In this document: piece by piece, positions 48,893-61,332 of the stretch | How the letters are laid out: the number at the start of each line of letters is the position of its first letter | Numbering within the stretch: position 1 is the stretch's first letter | Program-made: the position numbers and the translations under genes | Assembly (NCBI GenBank): GCA_034670405.1 | Contig: JAXDDX010000091.1 | Span: 310,001 to 374,000, forward strand | Length of the DNA: 64,000 nucleotides | Direction of reading: 5' to 3' | Origin: Hoplostethus atlanticus | Taxonomy: Eukaryota; Chordata; Actinopteri; Trachichthyiformes; Trachichthyidae | The notes under the pieces: generated by a model | What the model was told of the DNA's origin: nothing | The model's database searches: none | The model's input: only the letters and a program-made list of their open reading frames with translations

Positions 48893-51490
48893 TATAAACC
48901 AGATGTTTTCCTTTTATTAAGTTGTAGTTTGTACGCAGGTCACATGGTTCAGTAATGTCCTGCTGGTGTATGTGTACAGGTCTATTTGTGTCTCGGTGTT
49001 GTTACTCATAAATCATAATTCCTGCCTCTTGTTTTCACTCCTGGGTTAATTACTTAACTAAGTGGCTGGAATATTTGTGCTAGTTGATTACATTGGTAAG
49101 TGCAAGAGCTATACCACTGTACTGCTGCACTGTCTGTGCACACATCTGATGTGAGAACTTGAAAAGCTGAAGTTTACTGCTCCTAATTTAATAGTGGAGG
49201 AACAGCAGCTCATGTTGCTCGGGTGTCAACACACAGAAACACGAAGCCCCTCAGGAACAGTAGTCGAGTTCCTGTGACGGCATTTCAGCCTGCTGCAATG
49301 GTTTCCTAAACAACGCTCAGACCACAAGAGGTAACATGCTCCTGTCTCCAACAGGTAATTACAGAGATACCGAATTACAGTTAAATGTGATACATGTAGG
49401 TATGCAGGTGAATAGTGCAACAGGGTTAAGCAGGGAGTTTGCTCTCAGTAATCTATTAGAGCTAATATAGAGCAGACAGATGCCAATCTTCTGAAGAAAT
49501 AGATCCAAGTAGGTCTTTCTAGAGCTCTATGGCTTGCCATAAATAGTTAATGGCTAACAGATGTTGCCTTGGGTATTTCTGCTTTGGGAATAAAGCGTGT
49601 TATGAATAAAATTCATTATTATTGCCTCAAATGAACAGGGGGTGACTTTGACATTCAAACGCAGCTTCATTTCTCAGTAATAAATAGGGTTCTAAATCAG
49701 AAAATGTAAATAACCGCAGTAGAGCAGAGTATCAGCAGTTGGCCTCACTTTTCATTGTTAGTGCCTTGAAGTCAGCATAGACCAAGGTCTTGTCATATGA
49801 ACGACACATGAAGTATGTTTTAAGGTGTTTTTTTTTAAATATATTAGTCGTTTCAAAAGAAAATACATCTTGCCGAAACGTCATCATCCAAACCGCATTT
49901 TAGCTTCCCAAGAGAAATATTTTAGATCTAATTTAAACATAATGCTCAACCTAGATGTGTTCCCTTATTAGACCTTGCCTCGGTGCTGCATGTGGTTTAT
50001 TACTTACTGTAACACTCTTTCTTGGTGTGCTTACTGGTGTAAGAGAAAATGCATTTCCTTCCATTTAGGGTCATGAATGCAATCATAAAACAAAAAAAAA
50101 TGCTAAAAATGAACAAAATACTCTCACTTTGAAAGGCACCAGAATAATTTTGAAGCCCCCATCACAGCATAGACACAAAAAGTCACTTATGGTGTCTGTA
50201 CCTCCCTACCTCTCTACCACAGCCTACACACCACAATATCCCCTAATCTCTAAATAGTGCTTGATAAAAAATACATAATCTGCTCGTAACGTTTCTAATT
50301 CAGAGAAATCGACAGAGCCTGGCTCCCAAGAGGTTTCATTTCATTAGAAAAGGGTGATTATCCTTGAGTTGTCCAAGAGATCGAAGTTGTCCAATTAATG
50401 CATTTGAGCACAGTCTGCACAGTATAATATAATCCCTCACTGCTGTCGCATGTCCATCATTGGACGTGTGTTTGTATGCTATCTACTGTATCTCTGTCTA
50501 GATGTTCTAGTATTTTTAGATTTGCTTGTGCTTGCTGGAGGGCAGCATCAGGCTTGCCGTCAGAGCACTGGAAATGTGTCACTGCTCTCACGTCTCTGGG
50601 GCTGCGGAGAGCTGGAGTGGACAGCACTAGATGATGTCTGATGTCGTCGCGTTTCTGTGTTTTGTCACACGTAATATACATGCTTATTTGTTGTTCGTGT
50701 TGAGAAAAAAAATGAATAGGATGTCTTTTTTATTATGTATTTGCAAGTCTCTAAAACAAGCCACTTTTTCACCTTGACATCTTTATGTTTTTAATCTCAC
50801 ACCTGCTACAACAGCGGCAAATGGTGGTTTTGTGTGTATGATTTTCTTGTGTGTATATGTGTGTGTGTGTGTGCTAGATTGTTCTATCTATATATGTATC
50901 TATATCTATATATATATTTTTTTTTTTGGAAACTTGAAACTAATTAATCCAAGCCTCACAACGGAAACGTTTTGGCACCTTGACATCTTTACATGTCTAA
51001 TGTAACAACTGAGATGACAGTGACAGATTTTGTGCTTGGTGTGTGTGTGTGTGTGTGTGTGTTTGTCTGTGAGTGCACATATGTTCTTCCGTGTGAGACT
51101 GCGATGAAGGGTCGTTGTCTTGTCCCCTGTATGTTTGGCACCGAGCCATTCTCCTCAGCACAGCCTTTCAGAGCAGGGAGCAGAGACTGGAATGGTACAT
51201 CGGGGACAAAATTATACTGCAAGGCATTGTAGCAATTAGATAGATGAATGACCATGGGTTTTAATTAGAACACTGGGTACACATTCCACTTCATTATTCA
51301 GTGGAACCAAACTAATTCTGCTGCCCAACAGCAGCGAGGAGCCCGGCTGCTCCATCAGCACTCTGCCACTGATAAGAGCACTGGGCCTTTGAAAGGTGGT
51401 GACATAAACAAGAGGAATACAGTGTCATCAGGAGGAGCAGTAATCCTCAAAGAACACAAGAACACGTTACTCTGGTGTGTTGCAGTGTGT
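48893..51490. other. Intergenic, no gene recognised
   Basis: Contains a GT run at 50857-50873, a TCTA/TA-rich low-complexity patch with poly(T) at 50880-50928 and a second GT run at 51039-51062. The identical 16-mer CACCTTGACATCTTTA occurs at 50770-50785 and 50976-50991. The rest shows no gene. Confidence 0.55.
51039..51062. repeat. GT microsatellite
   Basis: Uninterrupted GT dinucleotides. Confidence 0.9.
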
Positions 51491-51618
51491 AGCGCATTAA
51501 TATGACTCGCCGGTACTGTGAAAGTTTGGTTACATATTGAATTTCATCAAAATGTAGTTGATTTGATGAAATTACCTAGAGAATCCTATGCGGCAATACT
51601 GGCGAGTTAATGCGGCAC
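51491..51618. repeat. Imperfect foldback with perfect 12-bp apex
   Basis: AATTTCATCAAA at 51540-51551 pairs perfectly with 51562-51573 across a 10-base loop. Further out, ACTCGCCGGTACTG (51505-51518) pairs with the complementary CAATACTGGCGAGT (51594-51607) at about 12 of 14 positions. GCATTAA and TTAATGC extend the pairing on the outside. The whole forms a roughly 128-base hairpin-like unit. Confidence 0.6.
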
Positions 51619-52041
51619 TCGGCAACTGTGCACATTGGAGGCCCCCAAATGGTAGCAAGAGGTAACTGTTTGAATTATGAAGACTTCAAAAAATAAATCA
51701 TGGTACTACACACTTCCGGAACTACACTACAAAGTGGTTGATGGGGGAGGAGGTGGTGAAGAGGTTAAGACGTTTAGTCATCGGTGAGCCCAGCTTTCTT
51801 GGGAAGGAAGCGCTCACATGAGACAGTTTTGTATTTTGTTTTGAAGTTTTGATTCGTTGCTTCCTGTGGATGGAGAAGATTTCCCACCAGTGGCCGTACC
51901 CCAATTTAATTTGGTGCAAATCTATGGCGTCTCAGTTTGGAGGATGGGATACTCTTCTCTGTCGCAGCCCCACTTTGTGGTCAAGCCTGATAAGACAGGT
52001 GTGTTTTACATCTAAATCTTGGCAAGTGCAGCTTTAATGGC
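51619..52041. repeat. Probable non-autonomous repeat adjoining the foldback
   Basis: This stretch ends in GGCAAGTGCAGCTTTAATGG, whose complement, CATTAAAGCTGCACTTGCC, resembles the outer motif CATTAA-N4-ACTCGCC of the neighbouring foldback. Segments such as TTTGTGGTCAAGCCTGATAA and GACAGGTGTGTTTTACATCT look like dispersed fish repeat sequence. The family and the true left end are uncertain. Confidence 0.4.
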
Positions 52042-53485
52042 TTGTTTTTTTCCTGCTTAAAAGAAGGATAGATGGGGTTTACCCATGACAGAGGTCAAGC
52101 CTGTGGTATGACGGTGTGGTGTGCAGCCAGTGAGTTAATCTTTAAAGTTCCACTCAGAGAAACTTGTCTTTGAGGGAGGCTGTCAGGGGCCAGTGGCACC
52201 GTCCCTCTATGAACCGTGCAGTCTAACCAGGGCTGACAGTCACTGATAAATCCTAGGCGTTTAGCATGTTCCTTCACTTATTACCCCCTGGGAGCAGTAA
52301 TTCGTCACGCTATGAATTATGTTTTTCTTCTGTTTCCATTAAAATTGCTGATTACATTTCTTGTGTGTGCCTCTGTGTGAATGATCAGGGTGACCAAATA
52401 GCACTGATGTCCGATGTTGTCGTCATCCTCGATCAAATCAGAGTAGTGACAACACATCCAGTCAGTGGAAGTAAACTTTTGTCATCTCATCCGAGCTAGC
52501 TCAGTGTGAGTCCACGTCAGCTGAGACTAATCATGTCAAAAATGAATCTGGGGGGTGGGATACAGTTTTTGGAGAATAACTTCAATTTGATTTGATCAAT
52601 TTAGAAGAGGTGATTACAAAAGTAACAACTTTTTGGTTGGTAGCATATTCGTACTCAAATGCAAACAGTAATTTGTCACAGTAACCATGACTTGAAAAAC
52701 CATGAAAAGTAATAATATTCTTCATTAACATGGTTAAGCATGGTTCCATCATGTGTCCTTCATCCACTGTTTGACCCGGGTTATGCATCAGTGACCTTCT
52801 GTGTGTCTGTACCAGCGGCTTCCAGCGCTGCCCTCCATTATTGCCCCGCGATGCACGCTGAAATTCACTACGTGCTTTATGGTATGCACCGTGGGTGGAC
52901 ATGGTCATTTCCTCTTCCTTTGTTTAAAAATGAATTTGTATCACAGTAATGGGTGCAGTGTAATAAAGAACAGCATATGGTCCTAGTTCAGTCCCTAACA
53001 TAAAGCATATTGAGAATATGCTTTTGCATTGCGCACCTCATTTTTATAGACAACTACTTTATTTAATATCAACAACAAGGTTAGATGACACTGGCGGTAA
53101 TTAGCTGGGAGTCAGTTGATGGCTTTTTAATTGCTCGGCAATGCACCACTATGATGAGTAGCAATAAGGGAGCGCCACTCTTTGTTGCAAACACAGCAGT
53201 CCATTACATTCTGGACTCCACCATGCTGTAAATGTGACAGGACTGATGCCGCATGATAAGCTGCAGAGCTACTTTCAGTTCCTTTGTAGGTTTCTCTACT
53301 GATTCTGTCAAACAAATAGTTGTCAGCGTTGTTGACATTCTCTGCTCTCCTGTTTTGACAAAAATGTAAAACATAGCAACGAGAAAATGCTGAGGCTCCA
53401 CTTTCCACCTCGATTTAGTTTTCTCTTCTTCGCCAGCTCCAGTTGGCATCTCTCTAAATTGCACAGTGACCCCAATACCCCTCCC

Positions 53486-53487
<2 letters not shown>
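52042..53487. other. Intergenic, no gene recognised
   Basis: No exon recognised. A perfect 10-base hairpin lies at 53002-53024. Confidence 0.5.
53002..53024. repeat. Perfect 10-bp hairpin, 3-base loop
   Basis: AAAGCATATT and AATATGCTTT are separated by GAG. Confidence 0.75.

Positions 53488-53539
<52 letters not shown>
53488..53539. repeat. CA microsatellite
   Basis: Uninterrupted CA run of about 26 units. The long minus-strand frame across it (53323-53793) is a repeat artefact. Confidence 0.95.
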
Positions 53540-53542
<3 letters not shown>

Positions 53543-55140
53543 TGTCTTTGCACAGAAGGCCCAAGGGATACAAACAGGTTAGTGGTGCACATGGGAGACA
53601 ATTTATTGTTGCTCCTGCAGAGTTCACCTCTGCAGATCAAGTTGAGAGGAACCTCGCTGATCTGAGCAAGACCAAAGGTGAGGCTGCGAGGCCTATATGA
53701 GTGACATTCAGAGAAAGTGCTGTTATAAAAAGTAGGAGAGTAGGAGTAGTATGAGAAGTAGGAGAGGATGAGAAGAGTTTTCCGCTTCACCACGGCACCA
53801 TGTGGACATACAGTAGGTAAATGTTTCAGTGAACAAAATGATTAGATTGATTAAAGAAATCTCCTAAATTCATATTACTCATTGCCTGGCATCCATTCAG
53901 AGCAGATGACCCCCATATCCTGTTGTGCTGTAATAACACAGATAAGTGTGACAGTTGAATTGAAAATTGTATGTACATATCATCAGGATGTCATGCTCCT
54001 AATGCATGTGGCAGGATATTTTTGTGGCGAGGATGTGACTTTCAAAAAGTAAAATGGGAAAATGTGTAAAGTGATCCTTTAACTCAGAGCTCCATATCCA
54101 ACAACCATGGGCAGAAAGATACAGAGTGTAATCCACACTCCCAGCAAGAGCAACCAACTATGGAGCCCAGGAGGAGGAGGAGGGACTGGATCAATGGAGA
54201 GTCACTCAGAATTTGGTGCAAAAGTATTGATCTCCTCAAATAAAAAATAGAAAACAACCAAACCGACCCTTTGTTCAAAAATAACCCATCCCTTGTGTTG
54301 TGAGGTACAGGTTGTAGATGAATACAGTCTTGGGTTTCCTCTAATGTGTGGCCTTCTGTCCCGACTGCTCAGTCAGTCAGTCAATCCAAGGGACCTCCAA
54401 GTAGACTGAGGTTTGAAGCAGTTCATTAACTTGAGCCATCAGTGAAAATGATTGATGTAAATGTTGGTGAGATCTGAAGAAGGATGATACACAGCTAGTT
54501 AGCTCTGTAGTTTGTAGCATAGAGTGAAGCATGCTAAACCATCAAGTCATGTTGAACATTTATGCTTGCTTTTGCTGCCATAAATACCTGTGTTAGTGGA
54601 AATCCTACTTCATATATATTTTTATTTTTTATTTTTTCTTTCTGGCATCGTTTCCACTTTGTTTCCTGCTTCCTGAAGATTGAGGTGTCACTCTAAAACA
54701 CATTGACTAATGGAGACGTATCCCTTCAAAGCCCACCTACGCCAGAGGATTGTGTCAGAATCGTAAACAAAAAAGCTGGCAGCGAATGCAAAGTCATGGC
54801 TGATGAAACAAAATGGAGAAAACTGCAGACAGGGGATTGCAATTTCAATCAAGCATTGTTAAACAATTTGCACCTACTTAAAAATAATGTGATTGCACAA
54901 TTATTTTCCTGTCTCGATACTTAAGTTTTGCTCTTGAGATCATTCTCTTTATTCAAAATGAAAATAATTTCGCTCTCAGTTTCAAATGTTTTGTTTGATA
55001 TTATCGATGTTTCGTTTGATACTTTTGAAACAAATCTAATTCCATATCATACACGTTTTCCCCTGCATAAATCCAGTAAATCTCCCAAATTTTGATATGT
55101 GTATTGAAATATAAGCAACCTGTTTTCATAAAACAAGACA
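53540..55140. other. Intergenic, no gene recognised
   Basis: No feature recognised beyond short T-rich low complexity near 54610-54645. Confidence 0.5.
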
Positions 55141-55145
55141 CTACA

Positions 55146-55596
55146 CTAGACTGCATACTCTGCAAAGGAGTAATAGTTGGCTTGTGTGTGTGCTACTCTT
55201 CCAGTGATTTGTATGCCATGCTGTGGTGCTGAACACATTGCACAGTTGACTGAGGCAGAGATGACTGCAGTCACATGGGGATGCACTTGTGAACAGGGAG
55301 ACCTTGCTGTAATTACGAAGATGTTGACAGCATCTCTGTGTGATGATGCTGCTTGCTTTAAAGGCAGAGGAGAGCAGAGCATGCTAGCAATAGATAGGAA
55401 ATGGTCTGGCCTTTCTATTGTGTTTTCTGACAGTGATGGATCAATTAAGAAAGCAACAACCGCCTTCATTAATTGTGAATGCAACCTGAAGAAAGAACTT
55501 GGACACATAACACCTAGAAAATTGACACAGATACAGTATGATACATTCACAATAACAATAACAATAACTTTTTTCATTTTTCAATACTGCACATAG
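55146..55596. other. Overlapping open frames on both strands, unidentified
   Basis: A plus-strand frame of 139 codons (55177-55596) lies opposite a minus-strand frame of 143 codons (55146-55577). Neither shows a domain, signal peptide or family I know. Both run into a low-complexity CAATAA stretch that encodes alternating I/T or V/I residues. They are probably fortuitous, though long for this AT-rich desert. Conservation of one frame's third positions would be needed to call a gene. Confidence 0.2.
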
Positions 55597-55772
55597 TACC
55601 CTGATGCAGAGGCGATGCAAAATAAAAACTCACATAACATTGATTCTAGGATATTAAATATTGATTTTAGCATTATGATGGATCCCAGAAGCAGAAAATG
55701 AATTTCATTTGAAAGAGCATATTTAATTCTGTGAACAAAGATCATACCCGCTGGCACAAATCAATCAATTGT

Positions 55773-55805
55773 TCATCATCATCATTATCATCATCATCAT
55801 CATCA
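55773..55805. repeat. ATC microsatellite
   Basis: ATC units with one TTATC interruption, followed by ACC-rich sequence. Confidence 0.9.
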
Positions 55806-58800
55806 ACACCACCGCCACCACAACAAAGATAATCATCAGCTCCATCTTGCAGGCAAAGAGAATGTGACTCTAGTACTAATGAGATGTATCCTCCAAGGGT
55901 GTGATCAAGAGTACATGCTCTTCAGATATGACAAAAGATATGCAGCATGTGTCTGTTTGCATTACGGTGTATCTACAGTAATGCTAAAATTGTATGGCAC
56001 ATCAGAAGAATTCTGCCTTCAGGACCAGCCCTGCAGGCTGCCAGGTGTCTTTGGAAAGTCTTTGGGAAATGGGCTTTGTACATTACTGATCCCCTTAAAA
56101 AAAAAAACAAGACAAAAAAAAAAAGCTGTTGATGAGTACAGGCTAGTTGCAGATGTCCTTGGCTTGTTTTATTTTGACACATAGGCCGTCTAAAAAATAA
56201 ATTCTGCTTTTATTGGATTTAAATGGAGGCTTCCTCAATGTCAAATCCATTATTCCATCATGATAGCACTGAAGTAAGTTTTTAAACTGAAAATTTTAGT
56301 TTGCCCACTTGCTCAACAAAACCAGTAGACATACAGCAATTTATTGTAGCCAAATACATTAGTTATTTCCTGAATAATTCAAAAGTGAGAGGACAAAAGT
56401 GAGATCTATATAGCACATAAAAGTTCTAGAGGAGATCTATTTAGTAATTGAAAAAATGAAATCTGGAATAATTTAAAAATAAAATTGGCTCTCCTGGAAA
56501 GTTTGCCAAACCCAGCTACCTGCCCTTATGGCTCCAGGCCCTTGAAAAGGTGTGTTGGAATTATAGATGTATTTTGTGGATTTACAGTGTCTGTTTTGAT
56601 GAGCGTCATCATGTCTGCTGGTAATTGTCTGGTAACCACTCATTGCTATCAATGATTTATGGTGATAGTTATTTAAAAGAAAATCTATTTAATATAAGTA
56701 GAGTATGAAAATGTTGTTGTGTGGTGGATAACTTGTGGTTGTTGATCAATTATTACTATTGAAGAAGGTCAATAGTAATTCACTGAATAAGCCATGTGTT
56801 GACTTTTTAAATAGTATTTTCATCTTCACAAATCAAATAAATAGGCAAATTCATACCTACAGACTACAGTATAAGCAACAAGCTTTAGCTTATTTATCAC
56901 AGAAGATTCGATTTGTGTTTTTCCTCCAAATACCACGACTAGGTTTTCTAGACTTAAACCTTTCATCCAGAGCAAATATTGCAGATCAAAAAGAGAACCA
57001 ATTTCAGGTCTGAATCACAAACATTTTTGAACATTTTTGGGGAAACCCATCCCAGTCATGCAGCTGCCTGAGAAACTGTTAATGCCCCAAATAAGTGTGA
57101 GGTCTGAATACCAATGCATGCCGTTTTGGTATTAACTCCCCGCTGCAGCAAAGCCTAAATCCTCAAAGGCACAGCCTTGTTAAGCAAACCATGGTATGTC
57201 CTTAAACTTGTAGCCAAAGTAGGAAACTACACTTCCTTTTTGTTTTATTTCCATGTCCTTAGAAGTCATATGAAGCAAACTTCATATAAAAGAAAAAAAA
57301 CCCTGTCACCTTGATGTTTCTGTTGCAGTCTTTCACTGAAGCTGGTCTCAGAGGACAAGTGCTAAGGAAAACATCATTACGTGGGGAGAAATGTACCGGT
57401 AATAAACCCAAACGGCACTGAGAGGTGCAGTTGTCAACCATGATAAATGGCACCTATGCATCCTGAATGTGTTTGGTGCCCTTGCCATGTTGACTCCCTC
57501 TCCTGAGGGTGGGCTCTCCACTGCTGGGTTTGGCCTGGAGCTCACACCTTAACCCCTCCACTCTGGGCTCCGTGCAGACAGGACAGAGGCACCGAGAAGG
57601 CCAGGAAGTCTGACTCAAAACGCTTCGCCTTTTCTCACACATTTGTTAAAAAAAAGTGGTCAAAGTCATTTTTTAATTATTTTTTTTTTTTACCAATTTC
57701 CCTGTCCTCAAAGAGCAGTGCATATTTTGAGAGCACAATACTGCATAATCATAGCATAACCACATTTTCATTGTTCAAAACTGTGCCAGAGAACAAGGAG
57801 GAAAAGTTTGACAATATTTTGCGATGGAAACTGTTCTATGGGATTGTTTATAATAGCAATAATAATACATTTATTTTATCTACAGGAAAAGGAAATAAAT
57901 ACAATTGGTGTTATTTATAATCATTTTGAAATCTGCTTTTTCATGTATGTTCATGTATGTTATAATCCAAATACCATAGTTAGGCTTTATTCGCATATCC
58001 AGCATTATCTCAGTTTTAAATGAAAGTAGATTCCAGGGTATCCAATGATCTCAATTACATCATAATATTATGCTAGATAATAGGAAAATAAAAAAATAAA
58101 AAAAGTGTTATTGTCAGCCGATAACATAACATTGACTTTGCAAATATAGAAAAACAAATAAAGTTTTTGTATATTTTCTATACGTTGTTTGTCATCTTTG
58201 AAGATATTTAAGAGGCTTATGTATAAAAGAACTTCAGCTGGAATTTAAACCATGGATTTAAACGGCCAAGATGCCAGGATGATAATGTTTGGTATCACTG
58301 GGATTCATACTAGACAACAGAGATAACTAGAAATTATTTTGAGGTGCGGCAGCGTTCCCCAGATACTGAGCGGCTGCTTGCCGATGTACTAGATGTGGAG
58401 TAAGCACATTGTCTTTAGATTGTCTGCTGGTAAGATGAATGCTCTCAGTAATCTACTGAGATAAATGCGTCTTTGCTGAGTAAACATGGTTTCTTTTTCA
58501 TTCTCATATGATTCAGAATTTTAATATTGAATCGTACTTTCAGATCATTGTGTAATTATATCCCCTCAAACCTGGCCAATGACTTATCTTGATCTACAGC
58601 AGACCGGCATGGGGTTTCTAAACACTGCTGAATATGAAACCAAATACTGAAAACTGATAGTAAAACTGTAGTCTGGCGTACTGCTGTGGAATTGAATTCG
58701 CAGGATGTGTCTCAAGTTTGGGGTGAGGGCATGGAAAAAGGGAAAATGGATGATTATATAGAAGGCGAATTACATTAGTGTGTCGAATTAAAGGGACGTC

Positions 58801-60054
58801 TGGTATATCCAGCTCAGACAGAGGCACAGAGCCTGAGTGAGAGAGGGGAAGTGACATACCATGAATGCAAACGACAGGGAGCCAGACATTGTGTGTGAGA
58901 CTGAGAGATGGAGAAGCGGGAGGATGAGAGGAAAGGATAAACATATTGCTAAAAATACTCCCCCACTCTCTGAGTTTTCGTCTCCTGGCATGCTGAATTG
59001 ACGTTGCAAGCTTGTGATTGTCATTTCATTATTCAGTGTGAAACGGTTTTAGTGTGCTGCTGGCCACTGGAAAGGAGCAAAGGTGTCCAATCAATCAATA
59101 AAAGAAAAACATTTCTCATTACCTTAATGCAGCCAAAACTGTCTGAATCCATCATCTGAAATTCTGAAATAACTGGTAGCTTTGCGTCTTTGACACATGT
59201 GAAGGAAAATTCCCCTTGTCTGAAAGCTATACATGCTATAGATGAGCTGCACTTCATGTGGTCGCTGAATTGTGGTGCACTTGACTGCCTCAACATTTCA
59301 TTTGACATTCCTCCCTGCTGTAGGCTTGAGATGCGTCGTCTCAATGTTCCAGAGGCAGAACATATACAGTATGAATGGTCTCCTTGGCCTAAAAGCACTC
59401 AGAGTTACAGATTCTATTTGGGTTCCCTGGAATAGAGAAGATACTGTTTTTTTAATACAAGAGTGTGATAGAATGTATTGCCCATGAATACATTTTCCTA
59501 TGTGCAGTGAAACCAAGGACGTGTGTGATCTGTTGACAACCATTCAACAAGTAGTTAAAATAAAGCTTACAAGGAGGACGTAACATCTGTTCTCTCCTAC
59601 AGTCAATCAATCAATATTCTTTTCAGGATAGCATTGCAACTATTAGCTCAGTTCCATTCTGTTCCATCTTTCCCCAAGGCTTGAGTGAGTTGCTAGCAGC
59701 ATTATAGAAAGAGACATTTTTGCAAATCTTTGCTATAAACATCACACTTAAAATGTGTTTAGATTGTGATTAGTGTAATATTTTGCTCCAAGCCACTGGT
59801 GTTCTCCCTTTAATGGTCTCAGAGTTTCTCATGTCAATGAGTAATGAAATAGTTTTTATTTATGTAAATGCCATTTCATTGTCTGATGCAATTTTCTGAT
59901 GCATTATTTTGATTAAAATTTGAACATGTGTAATTTTCATTCTTGACTCAAATAGTCATTTTAGTGTTGTTGATACTATAACTATCACTGTAAAGTTTCA
60001 TTTAACTAAGTTCTGGTTTGAGCGCATGTTACTGTATTGGATATAAATGCAAGT
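55806..60054. other. Intergenic, AT-rich, no gene recognised
   Basis: No exon, RNA gene or repeat recognised. A GC-richer patch at 57420-57640 carries overlapping short frames but no domain. Short A/T low complexity occurs near 57640-57690 and 58085-58104. Confidence 0.5.
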
Positions 60055-60182
60055 AGGCTAGCCTAGCTTAGCCTAGCATAGCATAGCCAAACCTAGCCTA
60101 CTATATATATTATCCTAGCCTAGCCTATATCCTATCCTATCTTATCCTAGTTTAGCCGAGCCAAGCTGAGCCTATTCTATAG
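60055..60182. repeat. Degenerate pentamer array (CTAGC/CTATC)
   Basis: About 128 bases built mostly from TAGCC, TAGCT, TAGCA and CTATC pentamers, with an ACTATATATATTATC break in the middle. The units have drifted in two flavours, CTAGC to the left and CTATC to the right. Confidence 0.8.
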
Positions 60183-60524
60183 GTCAGATAAAACTGTGTG
60201 TCTATACTCTGAATAAAAGAGATGCAGTTTAGCACCTTTAAGTAAGTTCTTCCACTCATCCCTGTGAGAAAACTCTTAAGAGTGCATGTCATACCTTTTA
60301 TTTAAGGTACAAACCGTTTTTAAGAGATTGAAACCTTTTTTCAGAGGTCTTGTGTGGTCTGTCGAGAAGCCTTTATGCACAAGAAAATAGAAACGAACAC
60401 GAAAATCAAACATCGTAAGTATAAACTGACACTATACAAATGACATCCCACAAGTCCTGTATTTTGCAGCGACCCCTTTTAACCTGTAATTCAATGAATG
60501 CACTGTGTACCAAATTAATGGGGT
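60183..60524. other. Intergenic, no gene recognised
   Basis: No feature recognised. Confidence 0.5.
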
Positions 60525-60594
60525 TCCTAATCTGGATTTGAACAATGGACCTTTTGAACAGCTCTAGCTGCATTACCAACTGAGCCACAAAGGA
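60525..60594 (-). repeat. tRNA-like sequence, likely SINE head
   Basis: The minus strand reads TGGCTCAGTTGGTAATGCAGC, an A-box/D-arm form, and 25-30 bases later TTGTTCAAATCC, a B-box/T-loop form. The ends TCCT and AGGA can pair as a partial acceptor stem. The anticodon arm does not fold well, so this is not a functional tRNA. It is most likely a decayed tRNA-derived SINE head or tRNA pseudogene. Confidence 0.5.
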
Positions 60595-61089
60595 TGTCTT
60601 GTGGCAGCACATTTTCTTACATATAAGCAGTGAAGGTGGTAATAGAAATGAGAATTTTCCCACAAGGCCCTCTGAATGAAGAGTTCCTTAAAATATACTA
60701 TTCAAATCAGAATATTATTTTGTGAAACATGATGACAAACATGAGGTCAAATGAACAGGTTATCGCCTCCAATAATCTTTCTTTTTTCAGAAAAAAAGAA
60801 GAATCCAAGCAGAGCCAAACCACACTTGTAGAAAATGACTGTTTTGAAACCAAAGAAAGAAGTGTAACAAACTGACAACTGGTGTTGCCAAATGTAAAAA
60901 GAAACTCAATTACAGGTGTATTGATACACTGACCATTCATGTTCTCTGACCAAAACATTTTCTTAAATTTTGATTCTTATGTTACCAGTTTGCAAAATCC
61001 CTATTGGAGGTTTGGTGCACCGTAAAGACATCATCTTAACATGAAACGGCTTGTTAAGCATTCCTCCATAAAATAGCTGGGAGCTTATA

Positions 61090-61285
61090 GTGAGTAGGGA
61101 GAGGACCTGGGCTCTAGCCTCCACGTCTGCAAGCATCTACCCTGCTGAAATGTCCTTGAGCACGACACTGAACTCCTGCCAGCTTCTGGGACGCTGTTCT
61201 GTAGCTGACCTCTGACCTCCCTGTGATGGGGGGAAAGGTGAAAAGACATTTTCCATATGAGGATCAATAAAGTACCGTATTAATA
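61090..61285 (+). repeat. Teleost dispersed repeat, copy 2 (GGATCA tail type)
   Basis: CTACCCTGCTGAAATG, CCTTGAGCACGACACTGAAC, TGCCAGCTTCTGGGACGCTG, TGACCTCTGACCTCC and GAGGATCAATAAAGTA occur in the same order as at 1095-1300. The tail GGATCAATAAAGTA is better preserved here. It is diverged from copy 1, so the two are separate old insertions. Confidence 0.7.
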
Positions 61286-61332
61286 CTATCATAAAGATAT
61301 GATTTCACTAGAAAGCTAAATGAGAATGTGAT

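Noticed and set aside
51849-52037. 62-codon plus-strand frame resembling a small protein
   Set aside because: It lies within sequence that looks like a dispersed fish repeat ending at 52041, so coding is unlikely.
53323-53793. 156-codon open frame on the minus strand
   Set aside because: Its middle is translated from the CA microsatellite (an alternating V/C run) and the rest has no domain; a repeat artefact.
60525-60594. Functional tRNA gene
   Set aside because: A and B boxes are present, but the acceptor and anticodon stems do not pair properly and no RNA polymerase III T-run follows at the right place.
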